31,681 nt of DNA from CBFIJI01 sp965662885 (GCA_965662885.1 CBFIJI010000014.1:1-31681), one strand, 5' to 3'. Counted from the stretch's first letter, positions 1 to 8,569 are shown. Made by a program: numbers and translations. Notes: generated by a model from the sequence alone, not told the origin.

Positions 1-194
1 TCTTTGCTGAAAAAAATCGGTGATCCCACAGCTACTTGCTCCCCTTCTTTAACCGCTAACTTGGGGTTAAACGAGAAAAAATCTGTTGGACGTAATGCGA
101 AAGATTTCGCCGATATATTTTTATTTAAAATTTTATTCGCTTCACCGTAGAGGTTTAAGTTTGCTCCTCTACGAATTCGTATGCCTTTTGACAT
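1..194 (-). CDS. nqrA: Na+-translocating NADH:quinone reductase subunit A, N-terminal part
   Basis: Partial gene running off the left edge; about 64 codons are visible from the ATG at 194. The peptide begins MSKGIRIRRGANLNL and continues through SFALRPTDFF and PKLAVKEGEQVAVGSPIFF, the conserved opening of bacteroidotal NqrA. By family knowledge NqrA is the peripheral cytoplasmic subunit of the Na+-pumping NADH dehydrogenase and begins with a lipoyl/biotin-carrier-like fold. The remaining nqr genes would be expected beyond the left edge. A perfect TAAATTTG box lies about 33 bases upstream of the start. I rely on similarity of the first 60 residues only, so catalytic details cannot be judged, but the N-terminal pattern is distinctive. 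Confidence 0.88.
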   Translation of the reverse strand, partial: MSKGIRIRRGANLNLYGEANKILNKNISAKSFALRPTDFFSFNPKLAVKEGEQVAVGSPIFFSK

Positions 195-226
195 TAAGTA
201 CTTATTTTGAATTTCTAAAATCAGTC

Positions 227-234
227 CAAATTTA
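227..234 (-). promoter_or_regulatory. Putative -7 box of the nqrA promoter
   Basis: Reading leftwards, TAAATTTG matches the Bacteroidota -7 consensus TAnnTTTG exactly and sits about 33 bases before the nqrA ATG. No clear TTTG is seen at the -33 distance, so only half the promoter is supported. Confidence 0.4.
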
Positions 235-366
235 ACAATAAACCACGTTTTCATGATACTAATTATAGGGGAAAAAGTTTATTTATAATAATTCTAAATA
301 AGTGTTTAAGACTCTATTTTTAAAGTCATAACTTTACCTCAATGTAGGTTATTTAAAAAACCATTT

Positions 367-1629
367 ATGCCAACGACAAAAAACAGCCTCCTCGTGTTTT
401 TTTTAATCTTTTCCCTCCATAAATCATTAGGGCAAAAAAGCATTGAAAAAGCTGCACCCGAGCATATTAAAACAATAATATTTAAGGCAGGAAATACAGA
501 AACACGCCAACAGTTTCCAATTGTCCGACTTGGTGATCGTATTCATTTACAATTCGATGACCTCAATGCAGACGAAGCTGACTACTACTATAAGGTTAAA
601 CACTTTAATCATGATTGGCAACCTTCTCAATTATTTTTTAATGAATTTTTAGAAGGCTTTGACGATTTAAGAATAGAAAACTACCAAACATCATTCAACA
701 CTTTACAATCATACACCCATTACGAGCTTCAGCTTCCCAATGAAAATACCCGCTTTCTTGTTTCAGGAAACTATCTTTTAGAAGTTTACAACAGTTATAA
801 TGAAGTTGTTTTTTCACGTCTATTTTGTCTTTATGAAGAAAAAGCGAGTGTTCAGGCTGGAGCATTTCGTCCGCAACAAATGAATGTTTTTTCCTCCCAT
901 CAAAGTATCCATTTTTCAATAACCCCCATAAATGGAAGCTTACGAAATATCAATGAATTTCTTCATGTCACCCTACTTCAGAATTATCAATGGGATCAAA
1001 TTATTACCGGTTTAAAACCACAATATTTTGCAGGAAATACTTTGCGTTACCGCTATGAAATGCCTTCACAATTCGAAGGAGGAAATGAATACCGGTATTT
1101 TGACACTAAAGATCTAAGGGTTACCAGCCCCAACATTAGTAGCATCAATCGTGCAAATTTATTTGAAACCTATCTCTATACTGATATCGATAGGCAATTT
1201 GACTCCTACACATTTGCTCCAGACATCAACGGAGATTTTGAACCTCGAACACTGATGGGGAACGGAGAGGCAACTATCGAAGGAGATTACAGTTGGGTCT
1301 ATTTTAGCTTAGCCAAAGATTATGTCTTGGATGATCATAACGTTTACATCTATGGTAAATTTAATAATTATGCGCTGACCGATTCCAATAAAATGTATTA
1401 CAACCCAAGCTTAGAACTCTATGAAGGGGTTCTCTTGTTAAAACAAGGGTTTTACAATTATAAATATGTGGTAAAGGCGAACGGGCAACTTTTTAAAAAT
1501 AACGTAAGTGGAACACATGCTCGTACGGAAAATGAATATACTGTATTGGTTTACTATCGTGATCTTGGAAAACAATATGATGCATTGATCGGCGTCGGAC
1601 AAGCAAATTCATTTAATTTGCACCTTTAA
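367..1629 (+). CDS. Type IX secretion system plug protein (DUF5103 family)
   Basis: 420 residues with a signal peptide (about residues 1-23, hydrophobic LLVFFLIFSL core ending at LGQ), so exported. The rest is rich in aromatic and beta-strand-forming residues with conserved-looking blocks (DLNADEADYYYKVKHFNHDW near 65-85, ENDY-like ENEYRYFD near 240, YNYKYVV near 365). This is the pattern and length of the DUF5103/T9SS plug family, reported in Flavobacterium johnsoniae to bind the periplasmic side of the giant outer-membrane translocon SprA and close its pore when PorV-substrate is absent. No T9SS C-terminal sorting domain is seen, in keeping with a component rather than a cargo. It stands alone; no other T9SS gene is nearby except gldA 12 kb away. 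Only weak promoter-like sequence precedes it. Confidence 0.82.
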   Translation: MPTTKNSLLVFFLIFSLHKSLGQKSIEKAAPEHIKTIIFKAGNTETRQQFPIVRLGDRIHLQFDDLNADEADYYYKVKHFNHDWQPSQLFFNEFLEGFDDLRIENYQTSFNTLQSYTHYELQLPNENTRFLVSGNYLLEVYNSYNEVVFSRLFCLYEEKASVQAGAFRPQQMNVFSSHQSIHFSITPINGSLRNINEFLHVTLLQNYQWDQIITGLKPQYFAGNTLRYRYEMPSQFEGGNEYRYFDTKDLRVTSPNISSINRANLFETYLYTDIDRQFDSYTFAPDINGDFEPRTLMGNGEATIEGDYSWVYFSLAKDYVLDDHNVYIYGKFNNYALTDSNKMYYNPSLELYEGVLLLKQGFYNYKYVVKANGQLFKNNVSGTHARTENEYTVLVYYRDLGKQYDALIGVGQANSFNLHL

Positions 1630-1708
1630 ATTAAATTTGAAAATAAAAGAAATACCCTAATTTTTTTTATTACTTTTATTTTAGAACAAACCTTGCACAA
1701 AACCAAGT

Positions 1709-2095
1709 ATGATTCAACAAATTACACGAGGCATAAAAGTATCCGTAGAAGCTAAGTATGAAGGTAGCTTTTTAAAGGATTATGTATTGCACTATGCTTT
1801 CGTTTATAAAATTTGTATTGAAAATCAAAGCAAAGATGTTGTACAATTGCTTTCGCGACATTGGAAAGTCATCGAAACAACCAATCGACCTCAATATATT
1901 AATGGTGATGGTGTGGTCGGAAAGAAACCCATTGTTCGTCCTGGAGAATCACACACCTATCAGTCAGGTTGTTTATTGACCTCTCCTATTGGAACGATGT
2001 CGGGGATTTATATTATGATTAACTTTTCCACCACCAAAAAATTTAATGTTGACATCCCTAGTTTTAAATTGAATGTTCCCTACATCCTGAATTGA
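1709..2095 (+). CDS. apaG: ApaG family protein
   Basis: 128 residues, the usual length for ApaG (about 125). The family features are present: an initial strand region (ITRGIKVSVEAKYEGSF), YKICIENQS, LLSRHWKVIET (residues 46-56), GDGVVGKKPIVRPGESHTY and the glycine-rich turn SPIGTMSGIY. ApaG has a fibronectin III-like beta sandwich; in enterobacteria its loss affects Co2+ resistance and Mg2+ efflux, but the biochemical role is unsettled, so the function here should be read as family membership. It lies 79 bases after the plug gene and 61 bases before pruA, which has its own probable promoter. Confidence 0.9.
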   Translation: MIQQITRGIKVSVEAKYEGSFLKDYVLHYAFVYKICIENQSKDVVQLLSRHWKVIETTNRPQYINGDGVVGKKPIVRPGESHTYQSGCLLTSPIGTMSGIYIMINFSTTKKFNVDIPSFKLNVPYILN

Positions 2096-2137
2096 TTTCT
2101 TGATTGAATTTCTTAGCCTTGTTTGATTGTATTTTAA

Positions 2138-2145
2138 TACTTTTG
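2138..2145 (+). promoter_or_regulatory. Putative -7 box of the pruA promoter
   Basis: TACTTTTG matches TAnnTTTG and lies 11 bases before the ATG at 2157. A TTG stands 16 bases upstream, slightly close for a -33 element. If real, it places the transcript start just before that ATG and excludes the upstream in-frame TTG at 2127 as the start codon. Confidence 0.45.
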
Positions 2146-2156
2146 AAAAAAAAACC

Positions 2157-3785
2157 ATGGCAAACAGCATCTATAAAGTCCCCTACCCAGCAAACGAACC
2201 CATTTTATCGTATGCTCCAGGAAGCCCTGAAAGAGAAGCGGTACTTTCAGCGTATAAAAACATGTACAACAGTCCGATAGAAGTTCCCCTAAAAATCGGC
2301 AAGAACCATATTAAGACAGATGACACTGCAACGATGTCCCCTCCACATGAGCATCAACACAGCTTAGGAGTTTATCATAAAGCAAGTGCTAGTCATGTCA
2401 ACCAAGCAATAGATGAAGCCTTGAAGGCGAAAAAAAAATGGAGTCAAATGCCTTGGACTTCAAGAGCTGCTATTTTTTTAAAAGCTGCCGACCTTATCGC
2501 AGGTCCTTATCGTGCTAAAATAAATGCTGCAACCATGTTGGCGCAATCCAAAACAATTCACCAAGCAGAAATTGATGCCGCTTGTGAATTCATTGATTTT
2601 CTTCGATTTAACGTATATTTTATGCAAGAAATCTATGAAGATCAACCAGAATCTGATAATGGATTGTGGAATAAAGTAAGCTATCGACCATTAGAAGGGT
2701 TTGTTTATGCGATTAGCCCATTCAACTTTACAGCCATTGCAGGGAATTTGCCAAGTAGTGCTGCATTAATGGGAAATACAGTCATATGGAAACCCAGTGA
2801 CCATCAAGTTTTTTCAGCAAAAATAATCATGGATGTCTTCCAAGAAGCAGGCGTCCCAGATGGAGTAATCAATGTTGTTTTTGGAGATCCAGAAATGATT
2901 ACCAATACGCTTTTGGCCTCACCAGATTTTGCAGGGGTTCACTATACGGGTTCAACAAGTGTTTTTCAAGGTATTTGGAAAAAAATTGGAAACCATATTG
3001 AATCCTACAAAACCTACCCTAAAATTGTTGGGGAAACTGGTGGGAAAGATTTTATTGTAGCCCATTCTAGTGCACATCCTGATGTAGTAGCTACTGCTAT
3101 TATCAGAGGTGCCTTTGAGTTTCAGGGACAAAAATGTTCGGCAGCATCACGCGTTTATCTTTCCGAGTCGATTGCTAGAGAGGTCCTTCAAAAATTAAAA
3201 ACAGATTTAGCGACCATTAAAATGGGCTCGCCAGAACAGTTTGAAAACTTTGTCACCGCAGTCATTCACCGTGGAGCTTTTGACCGATTGTCCAATGCAA
3301 TCGAACAAGTCAAAAAAGACAAAGATGCTGAGATTATTGTTGGTGGAGGTTATGACGATTCAAAAGGATACTTTGTCGAGCCCACTGTGGTTCTGACCAG
3401 TAATCCCAACTATTTCACCATGGAAACTGAACTTTTTGGCCCATTAGTTACGCTATATGTTTATCGAGACGCAGACTGGGAAACGATGCTTAAAACAGTT
3501 GATCAAACGTCGATATATGCCTTAACTGGTGCTGTTATTGCTCAAGACCGTTATGCATTGGAAGAGGCTACAAACGCCTTGGAAAATGCTGCAGGGAACT
3601 TTTACATTAACGACAAGCCAACAGGCGCTGTTGTTGGACAGCAACCCTTTGGTGGTGCTCGTGCCTCTGGAACTAATGATAAAGCAGGATCAGCGGCCAA
3701 CTTAATGCGTTGGGTTTCTCCTCGCTTAATTAAAGAAACATTTGTACCTCCTACTGATTACAAGTATCCTTTTTTAGGAAAATAA
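2157..3785 (+). CDS. pruA: L-glutamate gamma-semialdehyde (1-pyrroline-5-carboxylate) dehydrogenase
   Basis: Oxidises glutamate semialdehyde, formed from proline via P5C, to glutamate with NAD+ in the cytoplasm. Numbered from the ATG at 2157 the protein has 542 residues. Aldehyde dehydrogenase landmarks are intact: SPFNFTAIAGN (about 187-197) with the oxyanion Asn, the Glu293 region VGETGGKD, the nucleophile Cys327 in FQGQKCSAASR, and the late ETELFGP and QPFGGARASGTNDKAG blocks typical of PruA. An in-frame TTG at 2127 would add ten residues, but it falls upstream of the probable -7 box and the N-terminus from MANSIYKVPYPANEP already matches bacteroidotal PruA. No proline dehydrogenase (putA/prodh) gene is adjacent, so the first step of proline catabolism is encoded elsewhere. 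Confidence 0.95.
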   Translation: MANSIYKVPYPANEPILSYAPGSPEREAVLSAYKNMYNSPIEVPLKIGKNHIKTDDTATMSPPHEHQHSLGVYHKASASHVNQAIDEALKAKKKWSQMPWTSRAAIFLKAADLIAGPYRAKINAATMLAQSKTIHQAEIDAACEFIDFLRFNVYFMQEIYEDQPESDNGLWNKVSYRPLEGFVYAISPFNFTAIAGNLPSSAALMGNTVIWKPSDHQVFSAKIIMDVFQEAGVPDGVINVVFGDPEMITNTLLASPDFAGVHYTGSTSVFQGIWKKIGNHIESYKTYPKIVGETGGKDFIVAHSSAHPDVVATAIIRGAFEFQGQKCSAASRVYLSESIAREVLQKLKTDLATIKMGSPEQFENFVTAVIHRGAFDRLSNAIEQVKKDKDAEIIVGGGYDDSKGYFVEPTVVLTSNPNYFTMETELFGPLVTLYVYRDADWETMLKTVDQTSIYALTGAVIAQDRYALEEATNALENAAGNFYINDKPTGAVVGQQPFGGARASGTNDKAGSAANLMRWVSPRLIKETFVPPTDYKYPFLGK

Positions 3786-3848
3786 CAGTTGTAAAAAAAT
3801 ATTAATTCCCATTTTAGACCCCCAAAATCTTTACCAATCCTATACGTT

Positions 3849-4268
3849 ATGGTCGTAAACAAAATTGATGCAATAAGAATTATCAAAGGCTCATTTATTA
3901 TTATTTATGCATATTTTGGAATTCTAAAATTTTTCCCAGGAGTAAGTCCAGCAGATCAATTAGCGACTGAAACAATTAGTAGCTTAACTTTTAATTTAAT
4001 CCCAGCAGCAATAAGCATAAAGATTTTGGCTTTTTTTGAGGTCTTTATTGCCCTGTGTTTTATATTTAAAATAAAATGGGCTCTTTGGTTAACTTTTTGC
4101 CACTTGGTTTTAACCTTTAGCCCTCTTTTTATCCTAACAGAACTCTGTTTTTCTTCTGGATTAATTCCTACTCTAACAGGGCAGTACATCTTGAAAAACT
4201 TGGTTCTAACTAGTGTTTTGTTAGTACTGTATAAAGAGCTAAATACACCTAATAAAGCAGCAGATTAA
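3849..4268 (+). CDS. DoxX-like four-helix membrane protein
   Basis: 139 residues with four hydrophobic segments (roughly 10-28, 50-75, 76-98 and 110-132), so an inner-membrane protein. The sequence FGILKFFPGVSPAD in the first loop and the ending GQYILKNLVLTSVLLVLYKE are characteristic of DoxX/YkgB (DUF417)-like proteins. The family is widespread and mostly uncharacterised; some members act with thiol or sulfur metabolism or in respiratory quinol oxidation, but nothing here identifies a partner. It follows pruA by 63 bases on the same strand; co-transcription is possible but not shown. Confidence 0.7.
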   Translation: MVVNKIDAIRIIKGSFIIIYAYFGILKFFPGVSPADQLATETISSLTFNLIPAAISIKILAFFEVFIALCFIFKIKWALWLTFCHLVLTFSPLFILTELCFSSGLIPTLTGQYILKNLVLTSVLLVLYKELNTPNKAAD

Positions 4269-4426
4269 AAAGCTGTCAAAACGTATCTACCTACCATGAA
4301 TGTAGTCGTACAACTTCTAGAAGAGTTTTTAAAAAATTCCTTTTCTAATTGTAACATTTAAAAAAGAAGACTGTCTAATTAAAAAACCTTACTTGTTATT
4401 ATTAACCTTTAAATCTTGATAACATC

Positions 4427-4906
4427 ATGAAATATATGTTTGCTATTTGTATTGCGTTTTGTTTATCTACCGCCCATGGACAAAATAAAAAAATGGAAAC
4501 CCTCACCATTAAACGCTACTATGAGGATGGCAAAATAGTTAAAGTGGACAGCCTTTGGGAAGAAACTAACAGCTTTGAAAACGAAAGTTTTGCCAATCAG
4601 TGGGACTTTAAATTTGATGAAAATGATTCCCTGTTTCATTCTTACATGGATGATGACAATTTTTTTAACTGGGATACCTTTAATTTTTCCCCACCAATAG
4701 CTATTGACAGCCTACTGATGGAACATCTAAAGAAAATCGAAGAGCAGACAAAACATTTTGAAAATCAATTTTATAAACGTTTTCAAAAGCATAAACATCT
4801 ATCCCCATTCAACGATTCCATATTTAGAAATCAAATGAAAAAAATGGAGAAAAAAATAAAACGAATGAATACCAAAATCCATGAAAAAATGGAAAAAACC
4901 ACCTAA
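4427..4906 (+). CDS. Secreted protein of unknown function, acidic then basic
   Basis: 159 residues that I do not recognise. A signal peptide is clear (MKYMFAICIAFCLSTAHG, cut near HGQ), so it is exported. The mature part has two unlike halves: residues about 38-80 are rich in Asp, Phe, Asn and Trp (WEETNSFENESF, YMDDDNFFNWDTFNF), while residues about 90-159 are Lys/Arg/His-rich and predicted helical, with MKKMEKKIKRM near the C-terminus. No Cys occurs after the signal peptide and no lipobox is seen. The start ATG is preceded by a 158-base intergenic region. Its stop overlaps the convergent rsmG stop by 4 bases. It could be a small periplasmic metal- or chaperone-type helper, but that is a guess from composition only. 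Confidence 0.65.
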   Translation: MKYMFAICIAFCLSTAHGQNKKMETLTIKRYYEDGKIVKVDSLWEETNSFENESFANQWDFKFDENDSLFHSYMDDDNFFNWDTFNFSPPIAIDSLLMEHLKKIEEQTKHFENQFYKRFQKHKHLSPFNDSIFRNQMKKMEKKIKRMNTKIHEKMEKTT

Positions 4907-5523
4907 GGCAACGGTAAATACACCACTTTTTTAGTTTCAAAAAAAGAGTGTTTAAAAAAGCTGCTTAAAGAAAATTCTTGCGCTTTAGGAAAATGAATTA
5001 ATTCCTCTTTTAAATCGCCGCCTTTAAGGCAGAGCATGCCGTTAGGAATGGAATGAATGCTTTTTTTGGAAATTTTATTTTTAACCCAATACACTAAGGT
5101 CTCCATAGGAGCAACAGCTCGGCAAACTACAAAGTCAGCTTTTCCATGAAAATTTTCAACGCGATCATTATAGGTCGTAACATTTTTTAATGCCAACTCT
5201 TCCTTAACTGCATTGACCACTTTTATTTTTTTTCCAATACTATCAATCAAATGAAATTGAACTTCAGGGAATAAAATTGCAAGGGGAATTCCAGGAAAAC
5301 CACCTCCAGTTCCAACATCAATGACAGTGGCATCCGCTTTAAAACTTTGAACCTTGGCGATTCCCAAGGCGTGTAAAACATGGTGAACAAAAAAAGCATC
5401 CATGTCTTTTCTAGAGATTACATTAATCTGAGCATTCCAATGCTCATAAAGAGGTAAAAGTTGTTCAAATTGTTCTTGTTGAAAAGGAGTCGTTTTTTCA
5501 AAATAGTCGTTAAAGTTGATCAA
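4903..5523 (-). CDS. rsmG: 16S rRNA (guanine527-N7)-methyltransferase RsmG (GidB)
   Basis: SAM-dependent methylation of G527 in 16S rRNA. The Rossmann SAM site is VIDVGTGGGFPGIPLAIL, followed by the LIDSIGKKIKVV block, the NDRVEN turn and VCRAVAPMETL, all RsmG signatures; HVLHALGIAKV precedes them. No ATG lies in the N-terminal region. The open frame extends to a TTG at 5625, but that adds a hydrophobic stretch foreign to RsmG. I chose the TTG at 5523 (beginning INFNDYFEKTTPFQ, 206 residues), which gives the usual family length and lies about 9 bases after the start predicted from a promoter at 5539-5568. It is divergent from the desaturase gene and convergent with the secreted protein gene. 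Confidence 0.9.
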   Translation of the reverse strand: MINFNDYFEKTTPFQQEQFEQLLPLYEHWNAQINVISRKDMDAFFVHHVLHALGIAKVQSFKADATVIDVGTGGGFPGIPLAILFPEVQFHLIDSIGKKIKVVNAVKEELALKNVTTYNDRVENFHGKADFVVCRAVAPMETLVYWVKNKISKKSIHSIPNGMLCLKGGDLKEELIHFPKAQEFSLSSFFKHSFFETKKVVYLPLP

Positions 5524-5538
5524 TGAAATGATTTTTGT

Positions 5539-5568
5539 TAAAATTAGAAAGAATGAAATAAAAATCAA
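5539..5568 (-). promoter_or_regulatory. Putative rsmG promoter
   Basis: Reading leftwards: TTG (5568-5566), 19 bases, then TAATTTTA (5546-5539), seven of eight matches to TAnnTTTG. The expected transcript start is about 5532, just before the TTG start codon chosen for rsmG; this supports that start and argues against the longer frame. Confidence 0.4.
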
Positions 5569-5594
5569 TAATTTAGCTAGATAAACACGATGAA

Positions 5595-6701
5595 ATGTCA
5601 CAAAAAAAAATAGTCCGATTTTCAAGAAACGATTCTAAAGAATTTTTCAAAACATTAAACCAGCGCGTCAATAATTATTTTAAAGAAAATAAAATTGCCA
5701 AAACTGGGAATTGGAAACTTTACGTCAAAACAATCGTTATGTTTGGGATATTTCTTACCCCTTACGTTCTTATTCTTTCCGCTGATATAAATCAGTGGCT
5801 AAAACTTATCCTAACTGTTGTGATGGGGGTAGGAATGGCTGGAGTTGGAATGAACGTTATGCATGATGGAAATCATGGTTCCTTTTCCAAACACCCTTGG
5901 GTAAATAAGTTTATGGGAAGTAGTATCTATATTTTAGCAGGAAATGTTTTTACTTGGAAAGTTCAACACAACGTTCTTCATCATACCTATACCAACATTC
6001 AAGGACATGATGACGATTTAGAAGCGGGTATTGTATTGCGTTTTTCAAAACATGCAAAATGGAAACCTCATCACCGCTTCCAACATCTCTATTCGATCGT
6101 GCTTTATGGATTACTTACCCTAAAATGGGCCATATTTTCTGACTTTCCTCGAATGAAAAATTATTTGCAAAGAAAACTTTCTTATGCCAACAGTAAAGGT
6201 CCTTCAAAACAATGGATTGGACTCATTTTAACCAAGGCACTTTACTTTTCATTTTGGATTTTAATTCCTATTTTGGTTCTTGACCTTGCCTGGTGGAAAG
6301 TTATAATTGGATTTTGTGTCATGCACTATACTGCAGGACTAATTTTAAGTTTGGTCTTTCAATTGGCACATGTTATTGGAGATGCAGAAATGCCATTACC
6401 CGATGAAAAAACCGGAACCATGAAAAACACTTGGGCGATTCACCAATTACTGACTACGGTGAATTTTTCAAACAATCCAGTAGTCAACTGGTTTACAGGG
6501 GGATTAAATCATCAAATTGAACATCATATTTTTCCACATATCAGCCATGTTCACTATACCAAAATTGCAGCGATTGTTAAAAAAACTGCCAAGGAGTTTA
6601 ACCTTCCCTACAATGAATATAAAACAACACGAGGTGCCATCTTATCGCATTTTCAACATTTAAAACAAATGGGGATGCAACCCCTCCTAGTGAAAAACTA
6701 A
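5595..6701 (+). CDS. Membrane fatty acid (acyl-CoA/acyl-lipid) desaturase, front-end-like
   Basis: 368-residue integral membrane di-iron desaturase. The three histidine boxes are complete: HDGNH (90-94), HNVLHH (125-130) and HQIEHH (306-311). The Gln in the third box (QxxHH) is typical of front-end (delta-5/delta-6-like) and linoleoyl-CoA-type desaturases rather than delta-9 enzymes, although no fused cytochrome b5 domain is present. Hydrophobic helices at about 43-62, 68-90, 163-182, 208-230 and 235-257 fit the usual four-helix core plus peripheral segments. It should introduce a double bond into membrane acyl chains, using ferredoxin or another separate donor; regiospecificity cannot be read from sequence. 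The next gene starts one base after its stop, so the two are probably co-transcribed. Confidence 0.85.
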   Translation: MSQKKIVRFSRNDSKEFFKTLNQRVNNYFKENKIAKTGNWKLYVKTIVMFGIFLTPYVLILSADINQWLKLILTVVMGVGMAGVGMNVMHDGNHGSFSKHPWVNKFMGSSIYILAGNVFTWKVQHNVLHHTYTNIQGHDDDLEAGIVLRFSKHAKWKPHHRFQHLYSIVLYGLLTLKWAIFSDFPRMKNYLQRKLSYANSKGPSKQWIGLILTKALYFSFWILIPILVLDLAWWKVIIGFCVMHYTAGLILSLVFQLAHVIGDAEMPLPDEKTGTMKNTWAIHQLLTTVNFSNNPVVNWFTGGLNHQIEHHIFPHISHVHYTKIAAIVKKTAKEFNLPYNEYKTTRGAILSHFQHLKQMGMQPLLVKN

Positions 6702-6702
6702 C

Positions 6703-7890
6703 ATGGACTATTTATCAGCAAGAATTAACAGTTTGCCAATTTCGGCCACTTTGGCTATGGCAGCAAAAGCAAGGGAATTAAAAAACAAAGGGGTTGATGT
6801 CATCGGCTTAAGTCTTGGAGAGCCCGACTTTAACACTCCAGAATTCATCAAAGAAGCTGCCATTAAAGCTGTAAATGATAATTATAACGCCTATACTCCT
6901 GTTGACGGATATGCGGAACTTAAGCAAGCCGTATGCGCAAAATTTAAACGCGACAATCAATTGGATTATTCCCCCAGTCAAGTCGTGGTATCAACGGGTG
7001 CTAAGCAATCCATTGCCAACGTATGTATGGTTTTACTTGATCCAGGAGATGAAGTCTTACTACCTGCTCCCTATTGGGTCAGCTATTCTGCTATCGCAAC
7101 ACTTGCAGAAGCAAAATCCGTTATGATTCCATCATCCATTGCGAATGATTTTAAAATCACTCCCGAACAATTGGAGGCTGCTATTACTCCAAAAACAAAA
7201 CTGATTCTTTTTAACTCCCCGAATAATCCTACGGGAACTATTTATACGGAAGAAGAATATCGAGCATTGGGAAAAGTTCTGGAAAAACATCCTGATATCT
7301 TTATTATTTCAGATGAAATTTATGAGCATATCAACTATGGAACACCGCATTTTAGCATTGCTGCCATCCCTGAGTTATACGACCGCACCGTCACTGTTAA
7401 TGGAGTGGCAAAAGCATTTGCGATGACCGGTTGGCGAATTGGTTATATTGGCGCACCCGAATGGATTGCAAAAGCCTGTACCAAAATGCAAGGACAAATC
7501 ACTAGTGGAGCCAATTGTATTGCTCAACGTGCAACCATTACTGCTTTGGAAGCACCAGTAAGCAACATACAGTATATGATTGATGAGTTTCAAAATCGAC
7601 GAATGCTCATTATCGATCTGCTCAGTAAAATTGAAGGTTTCCAATTAAATCAACCGCAAGGGGCGTTTTATGTCTTTCCAGATATTTCCTATTATTTTGG
7701 AAAAAAACTAAAAGGCAAAACCATTGAAAATGCCAACGATTTTGCCTTGTTTTTATTAGATCATGCCCACGTAGCCACCGTCACAGGGGAAGCTTTTGGA
7801 AATGGTGACTGTATTCGTATTTCCTATGCAGCATCTGTTGAAGAAATTAAAGAAGCCGTTAAAAGAATAGCAGCAGCTTTAGCCAAATAG
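6703..7890 (+). CDS. Class I PLP-dependent aminotransferase, aspartate aminotransferase type
   Basis: 395 residues, fold-type I. Landmarks: LGEPDFNTP (38-46), the substrate loop YNAYTPVDG, STGAKQSI (97-104), the NSPNNPTGT motif (171-179), SDEIYEHI with the PLP-contacting Asp and Tyr (203-210), and the Schiff-base lysine K237 in NGVAKAFAMTGWRIGY. The C-terminal Arg in CIRISYA would bind the substrate carboxylate. This is the sequence type usually annotated as aspartate aminotransferase (subgroup Ib/gamma) and is likely to exchange Asp/oxaloacetate with Glu/2-oxoglutarate, possibly also using aromatic acids or prephenate. The ATG follows the desaturase stop by a single base. Exact substrate preference is not decidable here. 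Confidence 0.88.
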   Translation: MDYLSARINSLPISATLAMAAKARELKNKGVDVIGLSLGEPDFNTPEFIKEAAIKAVNDNYNAYTPVDGYAELKQAVCAKFKRDNQLDYSPSQVVVSTGAKQSIANVCMVLLDPGDEVLLPAPYWVSYSAIATLAEAKSVMIPSSIANDFKITPEQLEAAITPKTKLILFNSPNNPTGTIYTEEEYRALGKVLEKHPDIFIISDEIYEHINYGTPHFSIAAIPELYDRTVTVNGVAKAFAMTGWRIGYIGAPEWIAKACTKMQGQITSGANCIAQRATITALEAPVSNIQYMIDEFQNRRMLIIDLLSKIEGFQLNQPQGAFYVFPDISYYFGKKLKGKTIENANDFALFLLDHAHVATVTGEAFGNGDCIRISYAASVEEIKEAVKRIAAALAK

Positions 7891-7902
7891 ACTACCCTTT
7901 TC

Positions 7903-8508
7903 TTAATTTTCAGCTGAAAAGTTTTCGTTTTTGATTTCATCATAGAACTTTGCTGTAGTGACTTGAATCCAAGGAGCGACAAATAAAAATCCTACAAAAA
8001 GTAGAATGATACTTAAGAAAACCCAGGGGATGAATCGCAAGATCAAACGAAAATATTTGGTTTTGTAGCCGTTCATCATTTTCCAACTTTTTTGAATCGC
8101 ATCAGTAACTGAAAGATTTGGTTCGTCTGCAATAATAAATAAGGTCATGGAAAGTCCTATAGCCACAATTACTCCCGGAATAATTAATAATACTAATCCT
8201 ACAACCACCAAAAGTCCAACAATCAGATACGCCAAAACACCTCTACCGTATTGATTAAAACCTTCAAATAAATTTGAAAAGTCGGGAGAATTATCACGGG
8301 AAATATTGAGCGCAAATATGGAAAACCCTAATGCTAAAGGACCCGAAATCAATAGTCCTAAAACGGTGGATATTAAGGATTGATCACCTTGAAATGACCC
8401 AATTATACCTGTAATTATAAGATACACCAAAGTTACAAGAACAGCCATTGTCCAGTTGGGTTCGAGCGCTTTACGTGCAGTACGCATTAGTGTTAAGTTT
8501 TCGGTCAT
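7903..8508 (-). CDS. DUF975-like integral membrane protein
   Basis: 201 residues with about five hydrophobic segments (approximately 21-38, 45-68, 92-112, 113-127 and 160-182) separated by short polar loops, with a conserved-looking IIADEPNLSVTDAIQKSWKMMNGYK loop in the second half. DEPxLxxxxAIxxSxxxMxGxK is the hallmark of the DUF975/YciC-like membrane proteins, whose function is unknown. It is convergent with the aminotransferase (12 bases between stops). Its start lies just downstream of the terminator of the aromatic operon on the same strand, so it is probably transcribed separately, though no convincing promoter is visible in the short space. Confidence 0.72.
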   Translation of the reverse strand: MTENLTLMRTARKALEPNWTMAVLVTLVYLIITGIIGSFQGDQSLISTVLGLLISGPLALGFSIFALNISRDNSPDFSNLFEGFNQYGRGVLAYLIVGLLVVVGLVLLIIPGVIVAIGLSMTLFIIADEPNLSVTDAIQKSWKMMNGYKTKYFRLILRFIPWVFLSIILLFVGFLFVAPWIQVTTAKFYDEIKNENFSAEN

Positions 8509-8535
8509 AATTCTAAATTTTTGTTCTTACAATGT

Positions 8536-8564
8536 AAAAAAAAATCCTGCAAAAGCAGGATTTT
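8536..8564 (-). terminator. Intrinsic terminator of the Phe/Tyr operon
   Basis: Perfect 10-base stem AAAATCCTGC/GCAGGATTTT with a 4-base loop (8541-8564), followed on the minus strand by a run of nine U (8544-8536, the first four inside the stem). It sits 5 bases after the DAHP synthase/chorismate mutase stop and closes the four-gene operon. Confidence 0.9.
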
Positions 8565-8569
8565 AAATA

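Noticed and set aside
2127..2156. TTG start ten codons upstream for pruA
   Set aside because: It falls before the probable -7 box and the ATG at 2157 gives the usual PruA N-terminus.
4296..4361. A 21-codon ORF upstream of the secreted protein gene
   Set aside because: It has no codon bias toward any amino acid, no promoter or terminator structure after it, and can arise by chance; I could not support it as a leader peptide.
5524..5625. Longer N-terminus for rsmG
   Set aside because: The extra residues are a hydrophobic stretch not found in RsmG and would overlap the divergent desaturase gene; the only start is a TTG.
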